54,753 nt of DNA from Symbiodinium natans (taxonomy: Eukaryota > Sar > Dinophyceae > Suessiales > Symbiodiniaceae), in the NCBI GenBank assembly GCA_905221605.1, contig CAJNDS010000627.1, positions 47,501-102,253 on the forward strand, read 5' to 3'. This document shows positions 37,010-46,823 of this stretch, piece after piece (position 1 is the first letter of the stretch; each line of letters begins with the position of its first letter). Both the position numbers and the translations under genes were made by a program. The notes under the pieces were generated by a model. It was not told the DNA's origin. It was given only the letters and a program-made list of their open reading frames with translations, and did no database searches.

Positions 37010-37260
37010 GGGTAGGCGGGCGCTGGTCGAGCGCTCAGTGGGACCCTGCGAGGGAGCCCAGGCGGGCGACCGAGCTGGCCTCCAGGCTGGCTTACCCTCC
37101 CCTTCGCGCCAACCAAGCCTCGCTGCCTTTGTCTGCATCCCTGGCCAAACCCAAGCTGTCTTCGCAGACCCTGCCTCGCCTTTCCGTCTGCTGCAGCTTT
37201 GTGCCTGGTCCACGCACCTTGTGGAGGTCCCGAAAGGGCGTGAGTGCTGACTCATGTGAT
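37010..37260 (+). CDS. GC-rich exon-like region, frame ambiguous
   Basis: Two + frames are open. One reads GRWSSAQWDPAREPRRATEL and ASRLAYPPLRANQ; the other gives FVCIPGQTQAVFADPASPFR and LLQLCAWSTHLVEVPKGREC. It could be two overlapping exon choices or one exon with a chance shadow. A second open stretch (PYPEDVDSPWADWPLPCRLP) lies at 37380-37490. Confidence 0.35.
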
Positions 37261-38471
37261 GCTTTGTAAACAACAAAAGGTCTTAACTCCTTGAGAGTTG
37301 TAAGTGGGCGGTCTTGGGGTGGGTAGGTCTGCAGACTACCGCGCGCTCCCAAAGCGCGCTTCCGTTTGGCATGCCCTCAATCCAAACTCCAAACCCTACC
37401 CTGAGGACGTGGACTCGCCCTGGGCCGACTGGCCGCTTCCGTGTCGTTTACCGGAGGAAAGGCATGGACGGAAAGGCAGGGCCTGCAGGGTTTAGGGTTT
37501 AGGGTTTACAGAAAATTCTATACCTGGGAATCTGGGAACCCTAGTTACCTACAGTCTTTAAGGGGTTGTGCCTACTAAGTAGGGGTACTCGGTTGCCTAT
37601 CTGTAGGTACATCGGGGCCCAGGTAGGGTTTGTGTCCGGAGTTGTGTTCTTTCTTGCTTTTGGCTGACTAAACCCAAAACCCTAAACCCTAAACCCCAAA
37701 CCCCAAACCCTAAACCCTAAACCCCAAAAAGCCTTGGCCCGCCGCGGGCCCCGGCCTGCAAGACACCAAAAGGCCCCAAGAAGACTGGGAGGCCACCGAG
37801 GCCCCAAAGGAGCCCTTAGGATTTAGGGTTTAGGGTTTAGGGCTTAGGGTTTAGGGTTTAGGGTTTAGGGTTTAGGGAACCCTAAACCTAACCCTTAAAA
37901 GGGCTTGGGGAGACCCAAAAGATCTCCCCCCCCTCACCTCGCCCCCACTCACTGAACCTAGGTTCTCAAAATAACCCTAAACCCTAAACCCTAAACTCAA
38001 GGGCTTATAGACTTATAGGAGCCTGAAGCCGAAAGACCCTAAAACCTCCTGCAGCTGCAGTTTAGGGTTTAGGGTGAGGTGTGGGAGGAGAATGTCGGAA
38101 CACTAACCCAGAGCATACAGCACTCGATTCAGGATCTCATACGAGCCTTAAACCCGAAACCCTAAACCCTAAACCCTGTCGCAAACCCTAGCCCTAAACC
38201 CCAAACCCCGAGGGCTCAAGGGTTTCGGGGTCTTGAGAATCTATGGCCATCCCTAGAACACAAGGTTTAGGACTTGTAGAAATTGTATAAGGTTTAGGGT
38301 TTAGGGTTTAGGGTCCCAAAAAGTTTTGAACGAACGGTTCTTTCGTTTAGAACCTAGGGGGGTGGTGGGGGGGGTGCGCGGTGGAGCCTGAACCCTCTTT
38401 TCCACCATATCTTCTGCTAGGGTTGAGGCTACGTACGCTAGAACCGGAAACCCTCCTTTAAGGACCAGAAG

Positions 38472-38540
38472 CATGTTTAGCCACAATTGCCAGATGGAAC
38501 ATGACACCATCACGCTGACAATCAAGCCGTCTCAGCTTAG
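38472..38540 (+). CDS. exon-like frame
   Basis: After GACCAGAAG: MFSHNCQMEHDTITLTIKPS QL, GT donor at CAGCTTAG|GTGCTG. Beta-strand-like TITLTI pattern; family unknown. Confidence 0.4.
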
Positions 38541-39379
38541 GTGCTGGAGGGAGGGGGCACTATCAACTTCCACATCACGCAGCCGCTATCTTGCCGACTG
38601 AACCGTGACGCTCTAAACCCGGAAATGATTAGGGACCCACACACCACGTAAACACAAGGATCCTGCTGTTGAGGTGTACGGGCCTCTATAAGGGGATTCT
38701 AGAGAACCATGTTTGCGGAATCCTGTGTTGATGTGGTTTCTTGAAGCCCTACATGATGAACCCGGGTCCGCGAGCACGTTCTGCCCTTCAGCCTTTGTAC
38801 AACCGAAGGCAAACCCTCCAGCGTAAGCCAGGCATTTCGCAGAATAGGGGTCCCCCGAAACAAAATAATCCTGTTTAGAGGAATCTAGAAAGCCTCAAAA
38901 GGGTAGTTGCATTTTCGGAAATCCCCAAGTAGCTTTGAAGCGATTTCAGCTGTAGACTTCCACGAATGCCCGACCCAGACGCAGGGCTCTTTTTGTGCAA
39001 GCGGGGCTTCGTGTGTTGAGCCAAGGGGTTGGGGTTTGCTAGCTTCAGTAGGAACCCTAAGCCCTAAACCGCAAGCCCTAAACCCCGGGGCGTTCAAGGC
39101 GTTCCGGGCAGAAGTTAAACCCAAAACCCTGAACCCTAAACTCTACTGAAGTGTCCATGCCCAAGCAGTTTACAATATCAAGGAGAGCCCTTGATCAACC
39201 CCAACGCCCAGAAAGTCTTCGGGGGTTTGGTCTAGGGTGTAGGGGTTTTGGGTTTAGGCTTTCGGGTTGAGGGTCTTGGACAAGGGGGGGCGGGGTCAGG
39301 ATTGAGGGCGCATGGTTGAGGGCTTAAATCATCTCACTGGCCAGGCCGTGGCAAAGGAAAAGCTTCCCGTGAACCCCAG

Positions 39380-39493
39380 GACGTGTACTACACGCGGAAG
39401 CTGCTCTCAGAGAGCCTCGGGCGATGTGTTTCGGATAAAACACCCAACCCTGTGCGGATACTTTCAGAGTTGGGGGCTCAGTCGTTTACTTAG
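39380..39493 (+). CDS. exon-like frame
   Basis: Acceptor GTGAACCCCAG; frame DVYYTRKLLSESLGRCVSDK, TPNPVRILSELGAQSFT, TAG at 39491. Good coding composition. The competing frame on the same strand looks less natural. Confidence 0.45.
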   Translation, partial: DVYYTRKLLSESLGRCVSDKTPNPVRILSELGAQSFT

Positions 39494-39935
39494 TATTTGA
39501 GTAGAACCTTTCTATCATCGAAAGGTTAACCTTGTTTGGCCCAGGGTACCCAGCAGCTAGGTTTAATCTTCGGGTATGGGGGTTTGGGTGCTGCAGTTTC
39601 GGGCTTGCTTCCTGGGATAGGGTAAGAGCTTAGGCGCTTCGGGCTCAGGACAAAACTCCAACATCAAACCCCAAACTGCATAACCCTAAGCCCCAATACT
39701 TAGGGTAGGAACACTCAATGCACAGAGGCAAGCGAATGGCATTCAGCTTAGGGGCATTCCTCTGTTGAAGCTCTGCTGCTTATCCAGGTTCCCCGCACCC
39801 TTTTTCCCTAAACCCTAATTGGATGCCAACCACACTCTGCAGTTGGTTCCTCCAAATCGCTTAAGAACCCCTAACCCCAAACGCCCACAAACCCTGAACC
39901 ACGTGCTGCTTTGGGCTTGAAGCCGGACGTGTGAG

Positions 39936-39993
39936 GAACCGTCATGAGATGGATGGCGAGTATTATTACGGCGAGGTTACGGCTTACAAGAAG
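39936..39993 (+). CDS. exon ending AAG|GACCC
   Basis: Reads NRHEMDGEYYYGEVTAYKK and ends at AAGAAG|GACCC, the same unusual donor context as in the 12-20 kb genes. From 40000 to 42233 I find no secure gene. A frame at about 40870-41000 ending CAAG|GTAACA (SEEHIFHVVGTDPLRAPQQK) is a weak candidate. Confidence 0.4.
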
Positions 39994-42233
39994 GACCCCC
40001 CCCTACAACCTCAACCACGGAGCCTTCCATTTAGCGCACTGGAGGTTGGTAGGGTTCAAGCGCTAAACCCGAAACCCCCAAACCCCGAAACCTAAATCCT
40101 AATCCTTCCGCCCTAAGCCGTTTGCAGTTGTGTCGTGACGCGTCCATGAGCTCGCAGGCTTTTTCGGGTTTGCAAGGCTTTTTTGCTTGAAGCTCTTTTG
40201 GGCTTTGTGGGTTTGGGGTTTAACGCTTAGCGCTTCAGGGCTTAGTTTAGGGAATCAGGGTGCGCAGGGATCAGGATTCACTTGGGAGTTTAGGGTTTAA
40301 GGTCTAAGGTTTAGGGTTTAGGGCTTAGCGTGAGTCTTCGACTTGCCAGTGGCCAGCACCGAGTGATTGGGGTTGAGGGTTTTGAGGGGTTTAGGGTCTG
40401 GGGTTTAGGCATTAGGGTTTAGGGTATAGGGCAAGCACCCATACTCAAGGGATGAAGACTCGTACCCCTAAGGTTGTATCCCTAAAGGCTCCCCTTAACA
40501 TACTCCTAAGATGGCCCCTATATACTACCCTTAGGGATCTTTAAATACGGTACCCAAAACCCAAGGGCACCACCTTAACGGTCCAAGGTAGAAGCCCCAG
40601 AACCCATACCTCGCACTGTCACCCTAAGCCTTAGGCCCTAAGCCCTAAACCCTAAACCCTAAACCCCGCTGCGTCCGGATGTCTTGCCGCGGAGGATTTG
40701 TGAGCAGACTGGAAAAAGTTGCGTTTTTCTCGGTATTTACAGTACTTCTGGCACTTACGCCGGCTTGGAAAGTGTCATTTTCGAAGTTCGCGTTTTCGGA
40801 AAAACGAACTTGTATATAGGCAGTCCATACGGTTCATCGGTTCATTAGTCTACATTACAGCATGCACTCAGAAAGACTTCACGAAAACCGAACCACCGAC
40901 AAGAACAGCTTCGGAAGAACATATTTTCCACGTAGTGGGCACCGATCCCCTTCGGGCTCCCCAGCAAAAGAAGCAGCGCGGCGAGGCCAACAAAAACAAG
41001 GTAACACGCATTCTGGTGTGCCCTCGTTTTTTTGGCATGCATTGGGACCTGCTCAAGCTCAAATGTGCACAAAACAATGGTCTTAGACCAATTCCGGTTT
41101 TGGGAGCCAGGAGGAAACGGCACAGATTCCTCGACGGGCGCGCGCTTTTTATCGATTTTGAGTATGTGTCGGGCCCCGTTAAGAGTTCAGTGGTAAGGGT
41201 TGAGGGCTTAGGGTGAAGGCTAAGGGTTCAGGGCCTGCAGTCGGCAGACACCCCCCCCTCCCCCCCCCCCTCACCCCCCTAAAGAGTGCGTCTCCCCATC
41301 TCGCTGATTCATCGTGCGGGCATGGATGCTCCAGCCAATCGCACGGACTGGTAACACGGACGTAGAGAGGGCAGCGTTTGAGTGGAGGGGTCCCGACTTT
41401 TAAGGGTCCGAGGGGTTTTTGGGGGTGGCATTTACACGACTTCCGGCATGCCTTGAAGTGCGGCGTAACGCTTGGGCTGAAGGCTAACCCCTAAACCCTA
41501 AACCCTTAAACCCTTAACCCTTAACCCTTAAACCCTAAACCTTAAACCCTGAACCATACCTCTCACCGTCCCCCGAGACTGACGGTTACGGCTATCTCCG
41601 GCCGGATGATGCAACCTGGGCGCATTCAGCGCAGACGAACATCGGGTTTAGGGTTTCGGGTTTAGGGTTTAAGGTTTAGGGTTTAGGGTTTAGGGTTTGG
41701 GTTTAGCCTGTAGGGTGTACGCTTTGGGCTTCAGGGTTTAGGGTTTAGGTCTTCTTGGAGTTTCAGGGCACTTAGAACCCCAATCAGAACTGTACTTCAA
41801 AGCAACCTACGTCCCCGAAGTAGATGATGAATAGACTCAGAACTGGGGTGATAAGTACCCATGAACCACACTGGGCCTCGAAACCTTAAAACCTTAAATT
41901 TTGGGTTTAGGGTTTAGGGTTTAGGCCTTTCTTGGAGTTCTGATTCTTTCTGGCCCGATGAGGCTCAGCTTATAAACCCTAATCCCACGGACATGCCTGA
42001 TTTTTTCTTCCCGTTCATCTGCGGGCTTTTTTCCCAGACTACACCAACAAATAAACCCTAAACCAGAAACCCAAAATCCTCAACCCAAAATCCTACATAC
42101 TAAACCAAAATCCTAAACCCCAAATCCTAAACCCAATCTTTTGGTGCATCTTACAGGGTTCAGGGTTTAGGGTTTAGGGTTTAGGAACCCTAAATCCTAA
42201 ACCCTAAACCATAGACCCTAAACCCTAAGCCCT

Positions 42234-42238
42234 AAGCC
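42234..42238. repeat. 5-bp target-site duplication (left)
   Basis: AAGCC immediately before the left LTR, identical to AAGCC after the right LTR. The five bases come from a CCCTAAGCC telomere-like unit. Confidence 0.9.
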
Positions 42239-42361
42239 TGTTTAGATTTGTAGGTGTCACACAACATGTTTCACAATGAGTGAGCATACACATGCGACAT
42301 TGGCTCAAGCCGTCAAAAGTGATTGCACCTGCAGTGTTAGTTCTGCCTTAAACTCCGTTCA
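42239..42361 (+). mobile_element. 5' LTR (123 bp)
   Basis: Begins TGTTTAGATTTGTAGG and ends AACTCCGTTCA, so it has TG...CA ends. All 123 bases equal the right LTR by eye. It contains TTGGCTCAAG at 42300-42309, the last ten bases of the dinoflagellate spliced leader as I recall it. Very short for a copia LTR. Confidence 0.95.
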
Positions 42362-42375
42362 TGGTAGCGGAGCTG
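42362..42375 (+). promoter_or_regulatory. minus-strand primer-binding site
   Basis: TGGTAGCGGAGCTG starts at the first base after the LTR. TGG is the complement of tRNA CCA; TGGTA(G/T)C resembles the initiator-tRNA-Met primer site of many copia elements, but the following bases differ from the plant version. The primer tRNA is therefore a likely but unproven tRNA-iMet. Confidence 0.7.
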
Positions 42376-42384
42376 TCGGTTTGA

Positions 42385-42603
42385 ATGGACAGCAGACGCG
42401 ACCTTGCTGACGAAAGTGCTGAAAGTGACAACGAAGGTTTTGCTGTGGTGCAAGCTCCCGCTGTGCACCGCTGGGAACGCTTGATCCGTTTACTCTATCG
42501 GATTAGGCGACTGCAAAGGATTTGGGGCCTCCTGGGCCAGCATCTCCAGACTTTCGTCCAAAGCAGCGAGTTCCGCCGTCGGCTGGCTAATCGTTTGCGA
42601 TGA
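42385..42603 (+). CDS. small upstream ORF of the retrotransposon (ORF0)
   Basis: Seventy-two codons from ATG 42385 to TGA 42601. An acidic N-terminus (MDSRRDLADESAESDNEGF) is followed by a basic amphipathic helix (WERLIRLLYRIRRLQRIWGL). Its stop overlaps the gag start as ATGA, so gag would need reinitiation, leaky scanning, or a frameshift. No homologue recognised. It is the first ATG after the LTR. The gag frame has a stop at 42588, so gag cannot start upstream of this overlap. It could be a regulatory uORF rather than a functional protein. Confidence 0.6.
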   Translation: MDSRRDLADESAESDNEGFAVVQAPAVHRWERLIRLLYRIRRLQRIWGLLGQHLQTFVQSSEFRRRLANRLR

Positions 42604-45600
42604 GCAGCCAGGAACAGCAACAGGCACAAGTGACTGCAGCGCAAGTGATGCAGGAGCTTGTGAATCTGAGAAACGAACTCACAAGGCAACGCGAGGAGAA
42701 TGATCGGCTAAGGGCCGAGCAAAGCACAGCACTTGAGCGAGTGCGGCAAGAGAGTGCAGCTCAAGTTGCGGAAGTGCGAGCACAAGCGCATACGGCAGTG
42801 CAGCAGGCGACGGCTCAGATGGGCACGATGCCACAGTTGGTGAGCGACATGGTCAAGTCGAACAAGGAACTGGTTGAGGCCATGGCAAAGAAAGGAGAAC
42901 CAAACGAGAAGCTTTGTTTGGTCGACACAAAGGGCCTGGGAAAGCCGACGACCTTCTCAGGTGAGAGTGAACAGTTCCTACCATGGAGGCATCGAATGTC
43001 GAGCTACGTTTGTTCGATCCACCATGATCTGCAAGAAGTTCTAGAGTGGCTCGAAGAGAGGGAGAAGCCATTCTCCTCGGAGGAGTTGGACACAGCCTTT
43101 GGAGAAAAGGCGTTGGAGGCGGATCGAGTTCCCAGACTGCAAGAAAAGTCGAGGGAGCTCGCGAACGCGCTCCAAATGGTTACCTCGAAGGAACCATTTA
43201 CGATCGTGTGCAATTGCCAGAACAACGGGTTCGAGGCATGGAGACGCCTTACGAGGCGATACGATCCTGCGACTGCAAGCAGGAAGCGCACGATGTTGAG
43301 AGCGATTATATCGCCCCAGAAGCAGAAGCTGGAGAATCTCCCTCAGGCCATCGAAGAATGGGCCGACGCTGTGCGCACTTACGAGAAGCGCAAGGACAGC
43401 ACAGGGCGACGAACGACCCTGGCTGATGAGATAAAGATGGCAGCACTGGAGGCAATGTTGCCACAGGAGCTGGAGTCTCACATCCAGTTGAACCAGAGCC
43501 GGTTCTCCACGTACGACGACGTGCTCGACGAGGTGACTCGCTTCATCGAGTACAAGACAGGAAAGAGTCTGAAGGTGATTTCTGCAGCCGCAGCCAGTGC
43601 GGCGAGCAAGGATGATCCTATGGACCTGTCGTATGTGGAGAGAGGCAAAGGAAAAGGAGCAAGCAAGGTCGTATGCCACAACTGCGGCAGGAGCGGACAC
43701 TATGCCCGCGACTGCTGGAGCAATGGAGGCAAAGGTTCGCAGCAGCAACGGGGCTCACCCAAAGGTCCAGGGCAACAAGGAGGAAAACCAAGCAGCAAAG
43801 GAGGAAGAGGGAGCCCCAAAGGAGGAAAGGACAAAGGAAAAGGTAAGAAAGGAAAAGGCAAAAAGGGAAAAGGCAAGAAAGGTGGTAAGAACAAGAAACA
43901 CGTAGGAAACATAGAAGAAGGAGGAGAGAACACAGGAGAAGGAAACCAGGACGAGAACTGGCAGGAAGGAGAAGAGGATGAAGGCTGGGAAGACGGAGAC
44001 TGGGGAGAAACCTGGGAGGACGGTTGGGAGGAAGCAGAAACAAACAACCTCTACGTGGGAGCGTTAGAAAGAGAGAGCCCGAAGAGAGAGAAAGAGAAGA
44101 AGAAGAAAGAGTCGAAGCCAGACCCCGGCAGTCGTGGCTCAAGTAGGGAAGAGGGCTCCGGCCCGACCGTGCTTGGGGCCATGGCGCCAAAGAACCCGAA
44201 AAGGAAGGTTCCTCCAAAGGAGGAAAAAGACGAGGATGAAAAGGAGCTAGAAGCTCTGGAAGAGCAAATGGACAGAGCAAGGGGTCAGTTCCAAGACCTG
44301 AAGGAAAAGGTGGAACTTGCGAGGAGACGTCGCCAGGAAAGACTTCTTCAGGAAGCGGAAGAGCTGGCAGAAGCCAGGAGACGTTCCCGCGGCGAGGTGC
44401 CAGGGCAGTCCAGCTTCGGAGCGTTTTCGTCTTCGTCGCGAGGACCTCCGGAGAGAGTGCGCGAGCCAAAGGCCGGAAAGAAAGAGGAGAAGAAGGAGGT
44501 GAGGTCTAAGGCTTTGGACACGGCACCCTGGAAGCGCGTTTCGCGCTACCGGGAGCCACCAGTGCCTGAGCCCAAGACCCCTCCAAAGGCGAAGCAAGAA
44601 AGGCCGAGAACACCGCCGAAGTCACCACCGCCTTCCAGGACCAAAAGTCCGCTTCTCAAGCCGAAGGTAGAGCCAAAGAGAACAGAGCCAAAGTCACCAC
44701 CTTCGAAGCCAAAGGTAGAGCCGAAGAGAACAGAACCAAAGTCACCACCTTCGAAGCCTCCACCTAGAAGTGAAGAAGTGCAGCCAAGAAGCGAAGAGGT
44801 GGAGAGACAACTTGCTACCACAGCGCCGAAGTGGGGAGCCTCAAGGAGCCAAAGACCTGTGGCGAAGGCAAAGCCAAAGCTTCTAAGGAGTCCGGCGTCT
44901 TGGGCAGGAATGCGCTTCAGGGAACGTGTGGCCCACCAAGATGCCATACGAGACAAGAAGCCCAGAGGCACCGTCGGGGAGTCCTTACTGAAGAAGCAAG
45001 GCGAGGCCTGCTCCACCTGCGTGTCAAGGCGACTGAAGTTCAGGAGCAAAGCGTCCCTTCTGCTGAAGAAGAGGATGAAAGAGTACAAGGCAGCAGCTGC
45101 AAAAGCAGCGGGCTCCCACTACGCCAGGAAAGTTTTCGAAAGAGAAAAGCTTGTGAGGGCCGACAGGCCCAGCAAGGCTGAACTGAGGAGCGCAAAGGTA
45201 GCCGAGAAGGTGAAGCAAAGGGAGGAAGAAGCCGCTGGTGAAGAAGAAGAAGAAGACAAGTTTTCCTTGGAGCCGGAGAGCTCCGAGGACGAAAGCGACT
45301 TCGAGGATGACCCTCCAAGCGAGGGGCCCGAGGAACCCAAGAAGGAAGAAAAGAAGAAGCCACCAAAGCAGGAAGAAGGAACCGAAGGAGCAACCGCGAT
45401 CACGGCAAGCACCTCGAGCAGCATGCAAAGGATGCTAGCGTCGGGTCTTATGGAGACCAACCGTGCGAACCTCGCGGTCTTGGACCAGAGGATCGCGACA
45501 AAGAGAGAGAAGCTCGAGGGACGCGGCAGTGACCCAGAGCTGGAAGCCGAGATCGCGAGCCTGGAAGACGAGCGGAAGCGCCTGAAAGAGGAGCGTGAGC

Positions 45601-46823
45601 GCCTCAGGGCGCAGCAAGCGGGCGTGAAGAAAAAGGAACCCGAACACCGCAGAGACCAGTCGGTGCACGACGTGCGCTACAAACGCCAAGTGGAAAAGGG
45701 AGACAGCCACTGGAAGGCTTGGCGTGCGGAAAAGGGACGAAGGAGAGCGCAAGAGCACAGACGCAGCGGTGTGGGCGAAAGAGCAAAGGAGAGGATCGAG
45801 GCCGACAAGAAGTGGCACGCCCGGCACGACGTGAAAGTGAAAAAGGGCGACTTCCGCGATAACCAGAAGGAAGAGGTCGACGGCATCGACACGGAGGTTA
45901 TCCACAGCGATGGGACGGAGGCCAAGCCCGAGCGGCGAAAGGACTACCGCCCCCTCACGAAAGCCGAAAGGACGAGCCACCGCGTGGATGCCGACGACGA
46001 GGAGGAGCTCTACCGGAAGGAGCTCGAAAAGCAGGAAAGGCCGAAGGCGACCGGGCGCTACTCGGCGGACCCGTCGATTGCGGCTGAGCAGAAGAAGAAG
46101 AGGAACCAAAAGAGAAACCAAAGGCGCAACAAGCTGAAGAGGAAGCTTGGGTCGACCTGGGATCCAGAGCACAAAGGAAAGAAGAAGGTCAAGAAAAGCG
46201 AAGACGACGACGAAGAGACTGTGCACTGTGAAGACTACGACGACCGCCGCGACCCAAGAGGAGAAGACCCGGAGGACCCGGACGAAGGAGGCGTGCGCCA
46301 ATCGGTGCACAGCTTCGAGACCGTGGATGCTGCCAGCCTGGGCGCTTCGCCAGGCGTGGCTAGCGTCGAGGTCAACTTTGACACGGGAGCGGCCGTGACC
46401 GTTCTGCCTGAGAAGTACGTGACGCAGCCAAAGGACAACGGCGTCCGCTACAAAACGGCGTCAGGTGAGGCGCTGAAAGACCAAGGAAAAGCCAAGGTCA
46501 CCGGCACTTTGTCGGGAGGCCGTGGGGCCACGATCACCGGCCGAGGCGCCGGGGTCCACCGCATACTCCTGTCAGGAGCACAGGCGTGCAAGACGCATTT
46601 TGCGTTTCTGCACGGAACAGGAGGCTTGCTGGTCCCAAAAGGAACTGCTTTCGCTAAGGAGGCCGACGAGGCGTTGCGCCAGTTGGCTTGGAAGCACAAG
46701 GGTGTCGGAACCAAGATGCAAGTGAAGAACGGCATCTACGTGTTTCCTCTGCAAGACGAGAAGAAAGGAGTGAAGGGCGGAAGCAAGGGCCAAGACGGCC
46801 TGGGTTTCACGGGGCGTCCGTAG
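42600..46823 (+). CDS. gag: Gag-protease polyprotein of copia element
   Basis: 1,407 residues from ATG 42600. Residues 1-70 form a coiled coil (ELVNLRNELTRQREENDRLR). Residues about 100-330 are the Gag core, with KGLGKPTTFSGESEQFLPWR and the helical domain. A CCHC zinc knuckle follows at residues 359-372 (CHNCGRSGHYARDC). Residues about 373-1240 are a very long low-complexity Lys/Glu/Arg/Pro region with GKGKKGKGKKG, PKVEPKRTEPKSPPSK repeats and several charged coiled coils. An aspartic protease motif FDTGAAVTVLP follows, with Asp at residue 1261. The protease lies only about 145 residues from the stop at 46821, and pol continues in the -1 frame. Normal copia Gag is about 300-450 residues, so this one is exceptionally large. 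Confidence 0.9.
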   Translation: MSSQEQQQAQVTAAQVMQELVNLRNELTRQREENDRLRAEQSTALERVRQESAAQVAEVRAQAHTAVQQATAQMGTMPQLVSDMVKSNKELVEAMAKKGEPNEKLCLVDTKGLGKPTTFSGESEQFLPWRHRMSSYVCSIHHDLQEVLEWLEEREKPFSSEELDTAFGEKALEADRVPRLQEKSRELANALQMVTSKEPFTIVCNCQNNGFEAWRRLTRRYDPATASRKRTMLRAIISPQKQKLENLPQAIEEWADAVRTYEKRKDSTGRRTTLADEIKMAALEAMLPQELESHIQLNQSRFSTYDDVLDEVTRFIEYKTGKSLKVISAAAASAASKDDPMDLSYVERGKGKGASKVVCHNCGRSGHYARDCWSNGGKGSQQQRGSPKGPGQQGGKPSSKGGRGSPKGGKDKGKGKKGKGKKGKGKKGGKNKKHVGNIEEGGENTGEGNQDENWQEGEEDEGWEDGDWGETWEDGWEEAETNNLYVGALERESPKREKEKKKKESKPDPGSRGSSREEGSGPTVLGAMAPKNPKRKVPPKEEKDEDEKELEALEEQMDRARGQFQDLKEKVELARRRRQERLLQEAEELAEARRRSRGEVPGQSSFGAFSSSSRGPPERVREPKAGKKEEKKEVRSKALDTAPWKRVSRYREPPVPEPKTPPKAKQERPRTPPKSPPPSRTKSPLLKPKVEPKRTEPKSPPSKPKVEPKRTEPKSPPSKPPPRSEEVQPRSEEVERQLATTAPKWGASRSQRPVAKAKPKLLRSPASWAGMRFRERVAHQDAIRDKKPRGTVGESLLKKQGEACSTCVSRRLKFRSKASLLLKKRMKEYKAAAAKAAGSHYARKVFEREKLVRADRPSKAELRSAKVAEKVKQREEEAAGEEEEEDKFSLEPESSEDESDFEDDPPSEGPEEPKKEEKKKPPKQEEGTEGATAITASTSSSMQRMLASGLMETNRANLAVLDQRIATKREKLEGRGSDPELEAEIASLEDERKRLKEERERLRAQQAGVKKKEPEHRRDQSVHDVRYKRQVEKGDSHWKAWRAEKGRRRAQEHRRSGVGERAKERIEADKKWHARHDVKVKKGDFRDNQKEEVDGIDTEVIHSDGTEAKPERRKDYRPLTKAERTSHRVDADDEEELYRKELEKQERPKATGRYSADPSIAAEQKKKRNQKRNQRRNKLKRKLGSTWDPEHKGKKKVKKSEDDDEETVHCEDYDDRRDPRGEDPEDPDEGGVRQSVHSFETVDAASLGASPGVASVEVNFDTGAAVTVLPEKYVTQPKDNGVRYKTASGEALKDQGKAKVTGTLSGGRGATITGRGAGVHRILLSGAQACKTHFAFLHGTGGLLVPKGTAFAKEADEALRQLAWKHKGVGTKMQVKNGIYVFPLQDEKKGVKGGSKGQDGLGFTGRP

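Noticed and set aside
43618-46310. Long minus-strand frames inside the gag region (up to about 290 codons)
   Set aside because: They mirror the Lys/Glu-rich low-complexity gag region; the plus strand has the recognisable zinc knuckle and protease.
46688-46690. Independent start codon for pol
   Set aside because: The position is TTG, not ATG, and no ATG near the frame start precedes the integrase plausibly; frameshift expression fits better.
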